A DNA stretch of 58,976 nt from Prevotella sp. (lineage in GTDB: Bacteria > Bacteroidota > Bacteroidia > Bacteroidales > Bacteroidaceae), in NCBI GenBank assembly GCA_017402445.1, contig JAFPME010000014.1, positions 1 through 58,976 of the forward strand. The letters run 5' to 3'. Every line of letters begins with the position of its first letter. The stretch's first letter is position 1. Positions 17,525-26,067 of the stretch are shown in pieces. Both the position numbers and the translations under genes were made by a program. A model generated the notes under the pieces. That model saw only the letters and a list, made by a program, of their open reading frames with translations. It was not told the DNA's origin and did not search any database.

Positions 17525-18322
17525 TCAACGCACCATGTCCACCTCGTCCTCGGGCAGCCGGATGCTGTTGACAAGCTTTCCCCGAGCCGTATAGACGTGG
17601 ATGACGGGCGTAAGGAACTGCTTGTTATAAAGACAATACTCTTCGCTTTCCTTCAGCGGAACATTCTCCGTACGCATCTCGGTGCTGGTGGTGAGGATGT
17701 AGTCCTGCGCAAAATCTTGCTCGGCAGACATCAACATGTTGGTCTTGGTGTGGAAAATGCTGACGAACTGCTCCCCGTCGATACGCTTCAACTCCTGTTG
17801 CTCGGGGTTGATGATGAGCGTGACGCGCAAAGCGTGGCTGAAACCGTTGTACACTTCGGACTGCAATACGATGACAGGACTGTCAGTGAACTCTTGCAAA
17901 CGGATGGTCTGGTGTGAGTCGCTGGTGACGACGTTGCGATAGGATGGTTTCTTGTCGACGAGCCATCCGATGCCCGTAATGAACAGATTCTCGTATTCCT
18001 CGGTCTGCTGGGTGAAGACAAGGCTTACCTTCTGGTCCTTTTCGCTGTACATCCAGAGTGCGATGCGAGTGAAGTCCTCGTCGGGCTGTTTTGATAACGG
18101 CTGTACGAAGAACGCATACTCGCCCTCCAGTCCGATGAACGAGCTGTTGTCGATGTCCTGCTGGGTGGCCGTTGGTTTCTCGGTGGCGTAGTAGGTCTCG
18201 AAATAGCATACGGCAGGAAAGGCATTTGCAGGCAACCCCATCTGCCGGAGCCTCTGCAACGTGACGGCATTGGCTGCGGTGGCAACCAAAAGCATGAAAA
18301 TAAAAGCTGTGATCTTTTTCAT
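17525..18322 (-). CDS. Hypothetical exported protein
   Basis: 265 residues with a clear SpI signal peptide (MKKITAFIFMLLVATAANA). The mature part is rich in beta-strand-like stretches (EYAFFVQPL, SLVFTQQTEEYENLFITGIGW, VIVLQSEVYNGFSHALRVTL) and ends in an acidic DEVDMVR. No domain recognised. It follows the RDD gene by 66 bp on the same strand and could be its operon partner. Probably periplasmic or secreted. Confidence 0.7.
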   Translation of the reverse strand: MKKITAFIFMLLVATAANAVTLQRLRQMGLPANAFPAVCYFETYYATEKPTATQQDIDNSSFIGLEGEYAFFVQPLSKQPDEDFTRIALWMYSEKDQKVSLVFTQQTEEYENLFITGIGWLVDKKPSYRNVVTSDSHQTIRLQEFTDSPVIVLQSEVYNGFSHALRVTLIINPEQQELKRIDGEQFVSIFHTKTNMLMSAEQDFAQDYILTTSTEMRTENVPLKESEEYCLYNKQFLTPVIHVYTARGKLVNSIRLPEDEVDMVR

Positions 18323-18388
18323 GGTTGATAAGAATGTTAAGGATTGATGTTTTCTTAGCTTGATAAAACAGTAGCAGGCGCGCCGTGT

Positions 18389-19099
18389 TCAGACGTCATC
18401 CTGTTCGTAGTAGCGGTAGTCGTGGAGCACGGTGTTGAGAAAACGCTCGTCGGTCTTGTTCGATGAGATGCCCAACAACTGCTTCACCTTCTGTGCCAGC
18501 TGCGCCATGCGGTCGTCGCGCATAGGCGTTGCGGGGTCGAGCGTGTGCTCAATGACCTCCACTTGAGCTGTCGTCAGGTCGATGACCTGCGGATATGTCG
18601 GTTTATAGTCGGGTGTCAGGTAAGAATATTCATCCAGACTGACATCGATGGAGCGATAGGCATTCTCCTTGATGACCATCGTTCCGGCCGCCATGTCGCC
18701 GAAGCGCTGCGTACGTCGGCTGAGCAACATGGGCAGCAGGGCCAGTCCGGTGCCCTCGATGAGCATGAAGAGCCACCGCATGGTGAACGCTCCGAGGCCA
18801 GGCATGGAGCCATCGGCTTTCACAACGCGCAGGTTCATCACCATCTTGCCCAGGCTTCGGCCACTGTTGAAGGTCTCCCACAGCAGGTCGTAGGCCAGCA
18901 CAGGGACGTAGGAGAGGATGACGAAGACCACCCCCCAGTTGCTGCTGATGTTGAGCTTTGTTATAAGATAGGTGTTGGCATAAAGATAGACCACCATCAC
19001 CACATAGTCGATGAAGCGGGCAAGGGTGCGATCCCACACGTTGGCCGGTGTCTGCCGGATGCACACATACTGTCCTGTGACGATAGATGAATCGGACAT
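18389..19099 (-). CDS. RDD family integral membrane protein
   Basis: 236 residues. The RDD signature appears as an Arg plus two Asp in the first helices: NVWDRTLARFIDYVVMV near residues 20-36 and YVPVLAYDLLWETF near 65-80, then GRSLGKMVMNLRVV, which is typical of the domain. Three to four membrane segments are followed by a cytoplasmic tail of about 90 residues (TPDYKPTYPQVIDL onward). Function of RDD proteins is transport or stress related and generally unproven. It is divergent from the SpoIIM operon and shares a symmetrical promoter region with it, so the two units are probably co-regulated. Confidence 0.85.
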   Translation of the reverse strand: MSDSSIVTGQYVCIRQTPANVWDRTLARFIDYVVMVVYLYANTYLITKLNISSNWGVVFVILSYVPVLAYDLLWETFNSGRSLGKMVMNLRVVKADGSMPGLGAFTMRWLFMLIEGTGLALLPMLLSRRTQRFGDMAAGTMVIKENAYRSIDVSLDEYSYLTPDYKPTYPQVIDLTTAQVEVIEHTLDPATPMRDDRMAQLAQKVKQLLGISSNKTDERFLNTVLHDYRYYEQDDV

Positions 19100-19112
19100 T
19101 TTCCCTGTTTTT

Positions 19113-19148
19113 TTTGCAAAAATAAGATAATCTTCTTACTTTTGCAAA
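19113..19148. promoter_or_regulatory. Overlapping divergent promoters of RDD and SpoIIM operons
   Basis: Plus strand: -33 TTTG 19113-19116 and -7 TACTTTTG 19137-19144, spacer 20. Minus strand: -33 TTTG at 19148-19145 and -7 TATTTTTG at 19124-19117, spacer 20. Two TTTTGCAAAA palindromes form the boundaries, and each holds the -33 of one promoter next to the -7 of the other. Confidence 0.65.
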
Positions 19149-19186
19149 AAAATAGAGGTTTTTCTTCCCGAAAGGAAAACGAACAG

Positions 19187-20185
19187 ATGAAGGAAGTCAG
19201 TTTTATCAAACGGAACATCGACAAGTGGAAGGCGATGGAAGACACGGTGGACGAGGCCTACAACGTGAGTCCCGACGTACTCGCCGATGCCTATCAGGAG
19301 CTGACTGCCGACCTGGCCTTTTCGCAGACGCACTTCCCAGACGCCCGCATCACGGTCTATCTGAACAACCTTGCTTCGGCACTCCACAACAAGATATATC
19401 GCAACAAACGCGAGAAACGATCGCGCATCATCACGTTCTGGACACGCGAGGTACCGCTTACCATGTGGGAAGCGCGCCGTCTGCTGCTGGCTTCGTTCCT
19501 GATTTTCGTCGTCAGCGTGGTCATCGGGGTCCTGTCGACGCTGGGCGATGCCGACTTCCCGAGGCTCATCATGGGCGACGGCTACGTGGACATGACGCTC
19601 AACAATATTGAGAAAGGAGAACCGATGGGCGTCTACGGCAGCGAAGCGGAGTCGCCGATGTTCTTCCAGATTACACTGAACAACATCATGGTGTCGTTCC
19701 GATGCTTCGTCGCAGGGCTGCTGACATCGTTCATGACGGGCTTCATCCTCATGCAGAACGGCATCATGGTGGGCGCCTTCCAGGCTTTCTTCTATCAGCA
19801 CGGGCTGCTGTGGGAGTCGTCGCTGGCCATCTGGCTGCACGGAACGATTGAAATATCGTCCATTGTGGTGGCAGGAGCAGCCGGTCTGTCGCTTGGCAAC
19901 GGCTGGCTGATGCCCGGAACGTACACTCGGTTGGAGTCGTTCCGTCGCGGAGCCGTGCGTGGAATGAAGATTGTGGTGGGCACGGTGCCGCTGTTCATTA
20001 TCGCCGGATTCATCGAAAGTTTCGTCACACGACACACCGATTTGGCCGACGGTGTCCGCCTAAGCATCATCGTTCTGTCGTTGTTCTTCGTGGTGAGCTA
20101 CTTCGTGGTGCTGCCGTGGCACCTCTACGGAAGAAAGAAAAAACAAGAATATGGAAATCAAGAGAATAGAGAAACCGAAGATTGA
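19187..20185 (+). CDS. SpoIIM/stage II sporulation protein M-like membrane protein
   Basis: 332 residues. The start at 19187 (MKEVSFIKRNIDKWKAMED) is chosen over 19142, which lies inside the -7 box; an AAAGGAAAAC stretch precedes it. The N-terminal cytoplasmic helix is followed by about five transmembrane segments and the family's NNIMVSFRCFVAGLL and NGIMVGAFQAFFY blocks, with LWLHGTIEISSIVVAGAAG-like motif (AIWLHGTIEISS) in the middle. In Bacteroidota this family has nothing to do with sporulation and is found beside RDD, DUF4129, MoxR and DUF58 genes, as here. First gene of a six-gene plus-strand operon; its end overlaps the next gene by 35 bp. Confidence 0.85.
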   Translation: MKEVSFIKRNIDKWKAMEDTVDEAYNVSPDVLADAYQELTADLAFSQTHFPDARITVYLNNLASALHNKIYRNKREKRSRIITFWTREVPLTMWEARRLLLASFLIFVVSVVIGVLSTLGDADFPRLIMGDGYVDMTLNNIEKGEPMGVYGSEAESPMFFQITLNNIMVSFRCFVAGLLTSFMTGFILMQNGIMVGAFQAFFYQHGLLWESSLAIWLHGTIEISSIVVAGAAGLSLGNGWLMPGTYTRLESFRRGAVRGMKIVVGTVPLFIIAGFIESFVTRHTDLADGVRLSIIVLSLFFVVSYFVVLPWHLYGRKKKQEYGNQENRETED

Positions 20186-21095
20186 GTTCTACAAGCGTCG
20201 CACCTTCAGCGAGAAGGTGACGGCAACGTTCGACTTCGTTCGCGAGAATTGGCGAACAGTCTTCAAGTACGTGACCTACTTCGTCCTGCCGCTGTGTCTG
20301 CTACAGTCTGTCAGCTACGACTCCTTTATGGGCAGCTACGCCGACGGCTTCATCAACGCAATGGGCGGAGAAGCCGATCAGATACCGAATCTGGGCTTAC
20401 TGGCCGCAAGCTACGTGGGGCTCATCGTCTGTACGTTGGTGGCTTACGTGTTGGTGAGCGGACTCACGGCCACGCTGATGATGCTCTACAACGAGCGTGG
20501 CGATCGCTTGCAGGCTATCGAATACGCCGACCTGAGGCCTCGCGTATGGCGCAATGTTGGACGAATGGCGTTGGTGATGCTCGTCTCGGTGCTCTTCAGC
20601 GTGGGAGCCATTGGCGTCATCATCGTACTCACCATGCTCAGTCCCTATTCGCTCATTGCCACGCTGCCGGCAGGCATTGCCCTTCTGATACCGTTCACGC
20701 TTGTTTCGCCCGTCTATGTCTACGAACGGGTGGGCATCTGGCAGGCCGTCGCGAAGGGCTACCGACTGGGCTTCGCCTCGTGGTGGGGCGTCCTGGGTTT
20801 CATCCTCCTGCTATCAATTATCGTGAACATCATCACTTCGGTTGCCGGCATCCCGTTCTACATCCTGATGATGGTGAAAATGGTGCTCGGTATGGAAGGA
20901 AACGCTCCTGTTTCACCCCTTCTGACCGTCGGGAACTATCTCAGCTCCGCCTTCCTGTCTTTTTTTTCCTACGTCTCCATGGCCCTGATGTTCATCGGCA
21001 TCTCCTATCTCTACAGTCACATGGCCGAGAAAGTGGACGGCGTCACCGTGGATCAAGGCATCGAAGAGTTTGAAACGCTGAATACTGAGAGTTGA
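20151..21095 (+). CDS. Hypothetical polytopic membrane protein
   Basis: 314 residues with a hydrophilic N-terminus (MEIKRIEKPKIEFYKRRTFS) and about six hydrophobic helices, the last ending near SYLYSHMAEK. It resembles the glycerophosphoryl-diester-phosphodiesterase-membrane-domain/DUF4013-like proteins found in this position of the operon, but I cannot name a family with confidence. It overlaps the SpoIIM-like gene by 35 bp in another frame, indicating translational coupling. Confidence 0.75.
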   Translation: MEIKRIEKPKIEFYKRRTFSEKVTATFDFVRENWRTVFKYVTYFVLPLCLLQSVSYDSFMGSYADGFINAMGGEADQIPNLGLLAASYVGLIVCTLVAYVLVSGLTATLMMLYNERGDRLQAIEYADLRPRVWRNVGRMALVMLVSVLFSVGAIGVIIVLTMLSPYSLIATLPAGIALLIPFTLVSPVYVYERVGIWQAVAKGYRLGFASWWGVLGFILLLSIIVNIITSVAGIPFYILMMVKMVLGMEGNAPVSPLLTVGNYLSSAFLSFFSYVSMALMFIGISYLYSHMAEKVDGVTVDQGIEEFETLNTES

Positions 21096-21151
21096 GAGCT
21101 CATAGCGAGAGCCTTCACAACTCGAAACTTCTGAGTCAATAGGATTTATAA

Positions 21152-21829
21152 ATGACAACAGATACTCTTTCACTCGACACAGCAAGTGTAGCCCAATGGC
21201 AGCAGATGGAAGACTATGACTATGGTCGCGATCTGGTGACAAGCAGCGAGAGCCTGCTCGAATGGATTCTCGGACTGCTGGACGAGGCACTGCGTTTTGT
21301 CTTCGGTGGCGTCATCAACGAAGACACTGGCGTCGTAGTGAAAGTTGTCTGCGTGCTGGCAACGCTGGCATTGCTTACATGGATCATCTACAAACTGCGG
21401 CCGCAGCTCTTCCGAGGCAGCGGAAAGGAAGCTTCGGAATACGAAACGGAGGAAGACACCATCTACGGAATCGACTTCGAACAGCGCATCGACGAGGCCA
21501 TGATGCAGCAGAACTACCGCGAGGCCGTGCGCCTGAACTACCTGCACACGCTGAAGATGCTGAGCGATGCGGGGCGCATAGAGTGGCAACTCTACAAGAC
21601 ACCGTCGCAATATACGCGCGAATACCCCACCGACGTGTTCCGCCAACTCACCAACCTCTTCCTCCTCATCCGCTACGGTAACCGCGAGGCAGGGCAGGAA
21701 CAGGCCGACCAAGCTGCCACACTGAAGCAGACGGTGGCCGCGGCATTCCGCCAAGAAGGAGATGAACCTCGTCCAGTAAACTGCAACACTGTTGCAGTCA
21801 CAACAGATCAGGAAGGAGGTGAGCCATGA
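21152..21829 (+). CDS. DUF4129 domain protein
   Basis: 225 residues. An N-terminal extracytoplasmic stretch is followed by one transmembrane helix near residues 70-85 (VVCVLATLALLTWIIYKL) and a C-terminal DUF4129-like cytoplasmic domain with the family pattern NYREAVRLNYLHTLKML and YTREYPT. Such proteins lie next to MoxR, DUF58 and DUF4350 genes and are thought to belong to a MoxR-assisted membrane complex. Its stop overlaps the next start (ATGA-type, 4 bp). Confidence 0.8.
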   Translation: MTTDTLSLDTASVAQWQQMEDYDYGRDLVTSSESLLEWILGLLDEALRFVFGGVINEDTGVVVKVVCVLATLALLTWIIYKLRPQLFRGSGKEASEYETEEDTIYGIDFEQRIDEAMMQQNYREAVRLNYLHTLKMLSDAGRIEWQLYKTPSQYTREYPTDVFRQLTNLFLLIRYGNREAGQEQADQAATLKQTVAAAFRQEGDEPRPVNCNTVAVTTDQEGGEP

Positions 21830-23058
21830 AAGGCCGCAACATATATATAATATGTATAGGAGCACTGCTGGTTGTCCTGCTGATGATTGAGCTGACTGTG
21901 CCGAAGAAATTCGTGTGGAAGCCCACCTTCAGTCCCAACGACCGCGAACCCTTCGGCTGCTACGTCTTCGACAGCGTCATGAAGCGGTCGTTACCGCAGG
22001 GCTACAGCGTCACCACTGCCACGCTCGACTCCATTGCCCGCGACTCCACGCTGCGCCGCTATAACCTGCTCATCGTCGGCAACTACTTCAACGACAACCA
22101 TGAGAAGCTGCTGGCGCTCGTCGACAGCGGGCTCTCCGTCTGTCTCGTCGAGGGAGCGCTCGTCTATTCGCTGGCCGACACGCTGCAGCTCTACGCAAAG
22201 ACGCAGGGCAACATCAGCTTCCGGCTGCGCGAGATAATCACCGAACAGCTCAATCTGCCCGACTCCATCGTCTGGGAAGACTCGCTCTACGGCAAGCGCA
22301 GCTTCGGCGTTCCGTCGTCGATAGCAGGGGGAACCATCCACGATCCCGACGGTAAGTCGCAGATTCCCGGCTGGACTATCCACGCCCGGCGCACCGTTCC
22401 CGACGGTCTTGGCCCCACGGTGATCAGTCGAAAGTACGGACGGGGGCGGATTGTCATCAGCATGTCGCCGCTGCTCTTCACCAACTACGGCGTGCTCGAC
22501 GCCGGAAACGGCGACTATTGCATGCGCGTGCTGTCGCTCATGGACCGCAGCCGACCCGTGCTGCGCCTCGCCGACTACCAGAGCATGGTGGAAGGCACGA
22601 CCGAACAGTCGCCGCTGCGCTTCTTCCTCAGCTCGCCGCCGCTGCGGTGGGCCGTCTACCTGACGTTTGCCACGCTGCTCCTCTTCTTCATCTTCAACGG
22701 GCAGCGCCGCCAACGCGCCATTCCCGTCGTGAAAGAACCGCAGAACCGCCAGCTGGAGTTCGCCCGACTCATCGGCACGCTCTACTTCCAGCGCGGCGAC
22801 CACGCCGACCTGCTGCGCAAGAAATACGTCTATTTCTCCGAGAACCTGCGGCGACAGCTCTTCGTTGACATCGACAACGAAGCAGAGGATGACAACAGTT
22901 TTCAGCGAATAGCATTACAGACGGGCCTGCCGCTGAACCGCATTCGAGCCGAACTGCGGCAGATTCGCCGCCTGGCCCACGACCCGGAGGCCACCGTCAG
23001 CGAGGATGTCTTGCAGATGTGCATCGACCAGATGAACGAAATAACAAACGCTATATAA
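21826..23058 (+). CDS. DUF4350 domain protein
   Basis: 410 residues, type II membrane topology: a signal-anchor helix at residues 7-22, a periplasmic DUF4350 region with the expected start NDREPFGCYVFDSVM and GRGRIVISMSPLLFTNYG, a second helix near 283-299 (WAVYLTFATLLLFFIF), and a cytoplasmic tail rich in RQLEFARLIGTLYFQRGDHA. This two-helix layout is typical for the family. Role unknown. It is coupled to the DUF4129 gene before and spaced 4 bp from the MoxR gene after it. Confidence 0.82.
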   Translation: MKGRNIYIICIGALLVVLLMIELTVPKKFVWKPTFSPNDREPFGCYVFDSVMKRSLPQGYSVTTATLDSIARDSTLRRYNLLIVGNYFNDNHEKLLALVDSGLSVCLVEGALVYSLADTLQLYAKTQGNISFRLREIITEQLNLPDSIVWEDSLYGKRSFGVPSSIAGGTIHDPDGKSQIPGWTIHARRTVPDGLGPTVISRKYGRGRIVISMSPLLFTNYGVLDAGNGDYCMRVLSLMDRSRPVLRLADYQSMVEGTTEQSPLRFFLSSPPLRWAVYLTFATLLLFFIFNGQRRQRAIPVVKEPQNRQLEFARLIGTLYFQRGDHADLLRKKYVYFSENLRRQLFVDIDNEAEDDNSFQRIALQTGLPLNRIRAELRQIRRLAHDPEATVSEDVLQMCIDQMNEITNAI

Positions 23059-23062
23059 CAAC

Positions 23063-24037
23063 ATGGAACAACAATCAACACCTCTGGCAGAGGTCACCGC
23101 CTTCGCAGAGAAAATAGAAGAGCTGCGCCGACAGATTGCCAGCGTCATCGTGGGGCAGCAACAGACGGTCGACTTGGTGCTCACCAGCATCCTCGCAGGC
23201 GGCCATGTGCTCATCGAAGGCGTACCCGGCGTGGCCAAGACGCTGCTGGCACGGCTCACGGCGCGCCTCATCGGGGCCGACTTCAGGCGCGTGCAGTTCA
23301 CACCCGACCTCATGCCGAGCGACGTGCTGGGCACAAACGTGTTCAACATGCAGAGCTCCACCTTCAGCTTCCATCCCGGACCGGTGTTTGCCGACATCGT
23401 TCTCGTGGACGAAATCAACCGCGCGCCCGCGAAGACACAGGCCGCCCTCTTCGAGGTAATGGAGGAACGGCAGGCCACAATCGATGGAGAGACGCACGCC
23501 ATGAGCCCGCTCTACACCATCCTCGCCACGCAGAATCCCGTGGAGCAAGAGGGTACCTACAAGCTGCCCGAGGCACAACTGGACCGTTTCCTGATGAAAA
23601 TCACCATGGGATACCCCACGGCCGAGGAGGAAGTGGCCATTCTGGAGCGCCACCAGCAGAACGCCGAACTCGTTCAGCTGCGCGACATCGAGCCCGTGGT
23701 CAGCAAGGAGCAACTGCTGAAGATGCGCCGCCTGCTGTCACAGGTGTTCGTGGAACCGTCGCTGTTGCGCTACATTACCGACATCGTGCAGCAGACACGT
23801 CAGAGCCGGGCGGTCTTCCTCGGTGCTTCGCCGCGCGCCTCTGTCGCCATGCTCAGCGCTTCCAAGGCATACGCGCTGCTGCAAGGCCGCTCGTTCGTCA
23901 CGCCCGACGACATCAAGACAGTCACACCCAGCATCCTGCACCACCGCATCATCCTCACCGCCGAGGCCGAAATGGAGGGTCACACGCCCATGAAGGTCAC
24001 CCAGCGACTCATAGACAAGGTGGAAGTGCCGAAGTAG
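23063..24037 (+). CDS. MoxR-family AAA+ ATPase
   Basis: 324 residues, cytoplasmic. Walker A GVPGVAKT (~53-60), Walker B VLVDEINRAPAKTQ (~114-127), the MEERQATIDGE sensor region, sensor 1 ILATQNPVEQEGTY and sensor 2 around SPRASVAML are all in place, and length is standard. MoxR ATPases act as chaperones that assemble or activate partner proteins, usually together with DUF58 or VWA proteins. Here the DUF58 gene is next. Well supported. Confidence 0.92.
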   Translation: MEQQSTPLAEVTAFAEKIEELRRQIASVIVGQQQTVDLVLTSILAGGHVLIEGVPGVAKTLLARLTARLIGADFRRVQFTPDLMPSDVLGTNVFNMQSSTFSFHPGPVFADIVLVDEINRAPAKTQAALFEVMEERQATIDGETHAMSPLYTILATQNPVEQEGTYKLPEAQLDRFLMKITMGYPTAEEEVAILERHQQNAELVQLRDIEPVVSKEQLLKMRRLLSQVFVEPSLLRYITDIVQQTRQSRAVFLGASPRASVAMLSASKAYALLQGRSFVTPDDIKTVTPSILHHRIILTAEAEMEGHTPMKVTQRLIDKVEVPK

Positions 24038-24086
24038 TTAAGAGTTAAGAATTAAGAGTTAAGAGTTAAGAGTTAAGAATTAAGAG
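24038..24086. repeat. TTAAGA-type short oligonucleotide repeat
   Basis: GTTAAGAGTTAAGAATTAAG units filling most of the 72-bp gap between MoxR and DUF58; same motif as 16468-16504. Confidence 0.6.
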
Positions 24087-24109
24087 TTCTCGCACACTCG
24101 CAATAGTAT

Positions 24110-25477
24110 ATGTACCTGAAGACCCGCTTCTACATTGTGGCCACCATCATCATCCTGATGACGGCGGCAGGCCACTTCGTTCCGATGCTCTTCACCGTCG
24201 GGAAAGGCATGTTGGGGGTCTTCCTGCTGACCTTGCTGGCCGACATCGTCCTGTTGTGGCACCGTCGGGGCCTGTATGCCTCGCGGTTGTGCAGCGACCG
24301 ATTCTCCAACGGCGACGACAATGATGTGCGCATCCGACTGGAAAGCAGCTATCCGTTCACCGTGGAGACAGAGGTCATCGACGAGGCTCCCCACATTTTC
24401 CAACGGCGGGACATCAGCTATGCTGCTACTTTGCGGCCGCGCGAGGGCAAGACATTGCGCTATACGCTGCATCCTGTCAGACGCGGTGTCTACGGCTTCG
24501 GGCGCATCCGCGTGTTCGTCAGCACCCGTATCGGACTCGTTCAACGGCGCTTTACGCAGGGCGAACCGAAGGATGTCACCGTCTACCCGTCGTTCCTGCA
24601 CTTCCGGCAGTACGAGCTGTTGGCCATCAGCGACAACCTCACCGAGACCGGAGCAAAGCGCATACGCCGGCCAGGCAACCACACTGAGTTCGAACACATT
24701 CAGGAATACGTCCCCGGCGACGACTTCCGCACCATCAACTGGAAAGCGTCGGCAAGGCGACACCAGCTCATGGTGAACGTTTATCAGGACGAACGGTCGC
24801 AGCGTGTCTACTCCGTCATCGACAAGGGACGCGTCATGCAGCAGGCATTCAAAGGCATGACGCTGCTCGACTACAGCATCAACGCCGCCCTGGCGCTCTC
24901 GTTCGTTGCCATGCGCAAGATGGACAACGCCGGACTCATCACCTTCGACCAGCATTTCGACGCCTTCGTGCCCGCCGACCACCGTCCGTCCCACATGCAG
25001 ACGCTGCACGAAAGCCTCTATGCACAGCAGACCACCTTCGGCGAAACCGATTTCACGGCACTCTGCACAGCCGTCAGCCGACACGTTTCGCGGCGCAGTC
25101 TGCTCGTACTCTTCACCAGTTTTGCCACGCTCACCGCCATGCAGCGGCAGCTTCCCTACCTGCGCCAGCTCGCGCAGCGCCATTGCCTGCTCGTCGTTTT
25201 CTTCGAGGACGACGACCTGCGTGCCTTTGCTGCCACTCCCCTCGGCCGACCTTCAGCCGACGACCGCCATCATCAACCAGAAGACCAACTGCCTCACCGA
25301 GTCACCACCGAAGACTATTACCAACACACCATCGCCGAGAAGTTCGAGTACGAGAAACGACTCATCGTTTCCACCCTGAAGCAGAACGGCATCTACGCCC
25401 TGCTCACCAGTCCATCGCGCCTCTCCGTCGCCGTCATCAACAAATACTTGGAACTCAAACAGCGCCATGTAATCTGA
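24110..25477 (+). CDS. DUF58 domain protein
   Basis: 455 residues. Two N-terminal helices (residues 6-50) anchor it; an extracytoplasmic/Ig-like part follows, then the DUF58 core with its diagnostic YVPGDDFRTINWKASAR (~204-220) and a VWA-like fold containing YSVIDKGR. The C-terminus carries the HTIAEKFEYEKRLIV and NKYLELKQR blocks usual in Bacteroidota members. A stretch of about 15 residues around RPSADDRHHQPEDQLP appears as an insertion before the conserved C-terminal helix. Last gene of the operon; likely partner of the MoxR ATPase. Confidence 0.88.
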   Translation: MYLKTRFYIVATIIILMTAAGHFVPMLFTVGKGMLGVFLLTLLADIVLLWHRRGLYASRLCSDRFSNGDDNDVRIRLESSYPFTVETEVIDEAPHIFQRRDISYAATLRPREGKTLRYTLHPVRRGVYGFGRIRVFVSTRIGLVQRRFTQGEPKDVTVYPSFLHFRQYELLAISDNLTETGAKRIRRPGNHTEFEHIQEYVPGDDFRTINWKASARRHQLMVNVYQDERSQRVYSVIDKGRVMQQAFKGMTLLDYSINAALALSFVAMRKMDNAGLITFDQHFDAFVPADHRPSHMQTLHESLYAQQTTFGETDFTALCTAVSRHVSRRSLLVLFTSFATLTAMQRQLPYLRQLAQRHCLLVVFFEDDDLRAFAATPLGRPSADDRHHQPEDQLPHRVTTEDYYQHTIAEKFEYEKRLIVSTLKQNGIYALLTSPSRLSVAVINKYLELKQRHVI

Positions 25478-25579
25478 CAAAACAGTCGTGCTGTCCGGTC
25501 AAGTATTTGGACAGGAATCAGAATTTCATTTTTCTTCAAGCTGAGACAAGCAGCATTTCCCAAAGGGGAAAGCCAAATG

Positions 25580-26026
25580 AACGCCAGTTCGGAATAAGAA
25601 AGGGATGTAAGAACGTGGTTTCCTTCCTCTGCAGTTGATGGCTGTGCAAATGCTGAATTATGCTTACAAAATAACATTTATTATACGAAATGCAGGCCAT
25701 CTTTCCAAAATAAAAAACTGACGGACGCGTACGCGCGAAATATGAGAAAGTTCTAAAGCGCTGGGAAAAAGCGACTTGTGTTTTCTTTACATTTTTCGGG
25801 CTTTCAAAATGACTCATTCTGCACACGAAAAAGGCCCGTTTTGCTCGACAGAATGAATCATTCTGCGCGGCAGAATGGGCCTTTTTGCCGCGTAAAATGG
25901 GCCATTTTGAAAAACGGAAAGAAAAATCTTCCGGTTTTGTCCGATTCTTTTGGAAAAACAACCGCTTCCGTCTTCGTAGAATGAAAGAAAAATCTTACAC
26001 GTTTTTTCGGTATATTTTATTTACAA
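25580..26026 (-). repeat. Phased-palindrome intergenic element, copy 3 (inverted)
   Basis: Third copy, in reverse orientation between convergent DUF58 and GH43. On the plus strand palindromes start at 25806, 25828, 25850, 25872 and 25894, exact 22-bp steps. It occupies most of the 25478-26067 gap. The remaining bases at 25478-25579 hold only a short CTGTCC/GGACAG hairpin near 25495. Confidence 0.85.
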
Positions 26027-26067
26027 TCTCACTGAAGTTTTCATTCTGTTTGAAAGAAAATGGCGCG

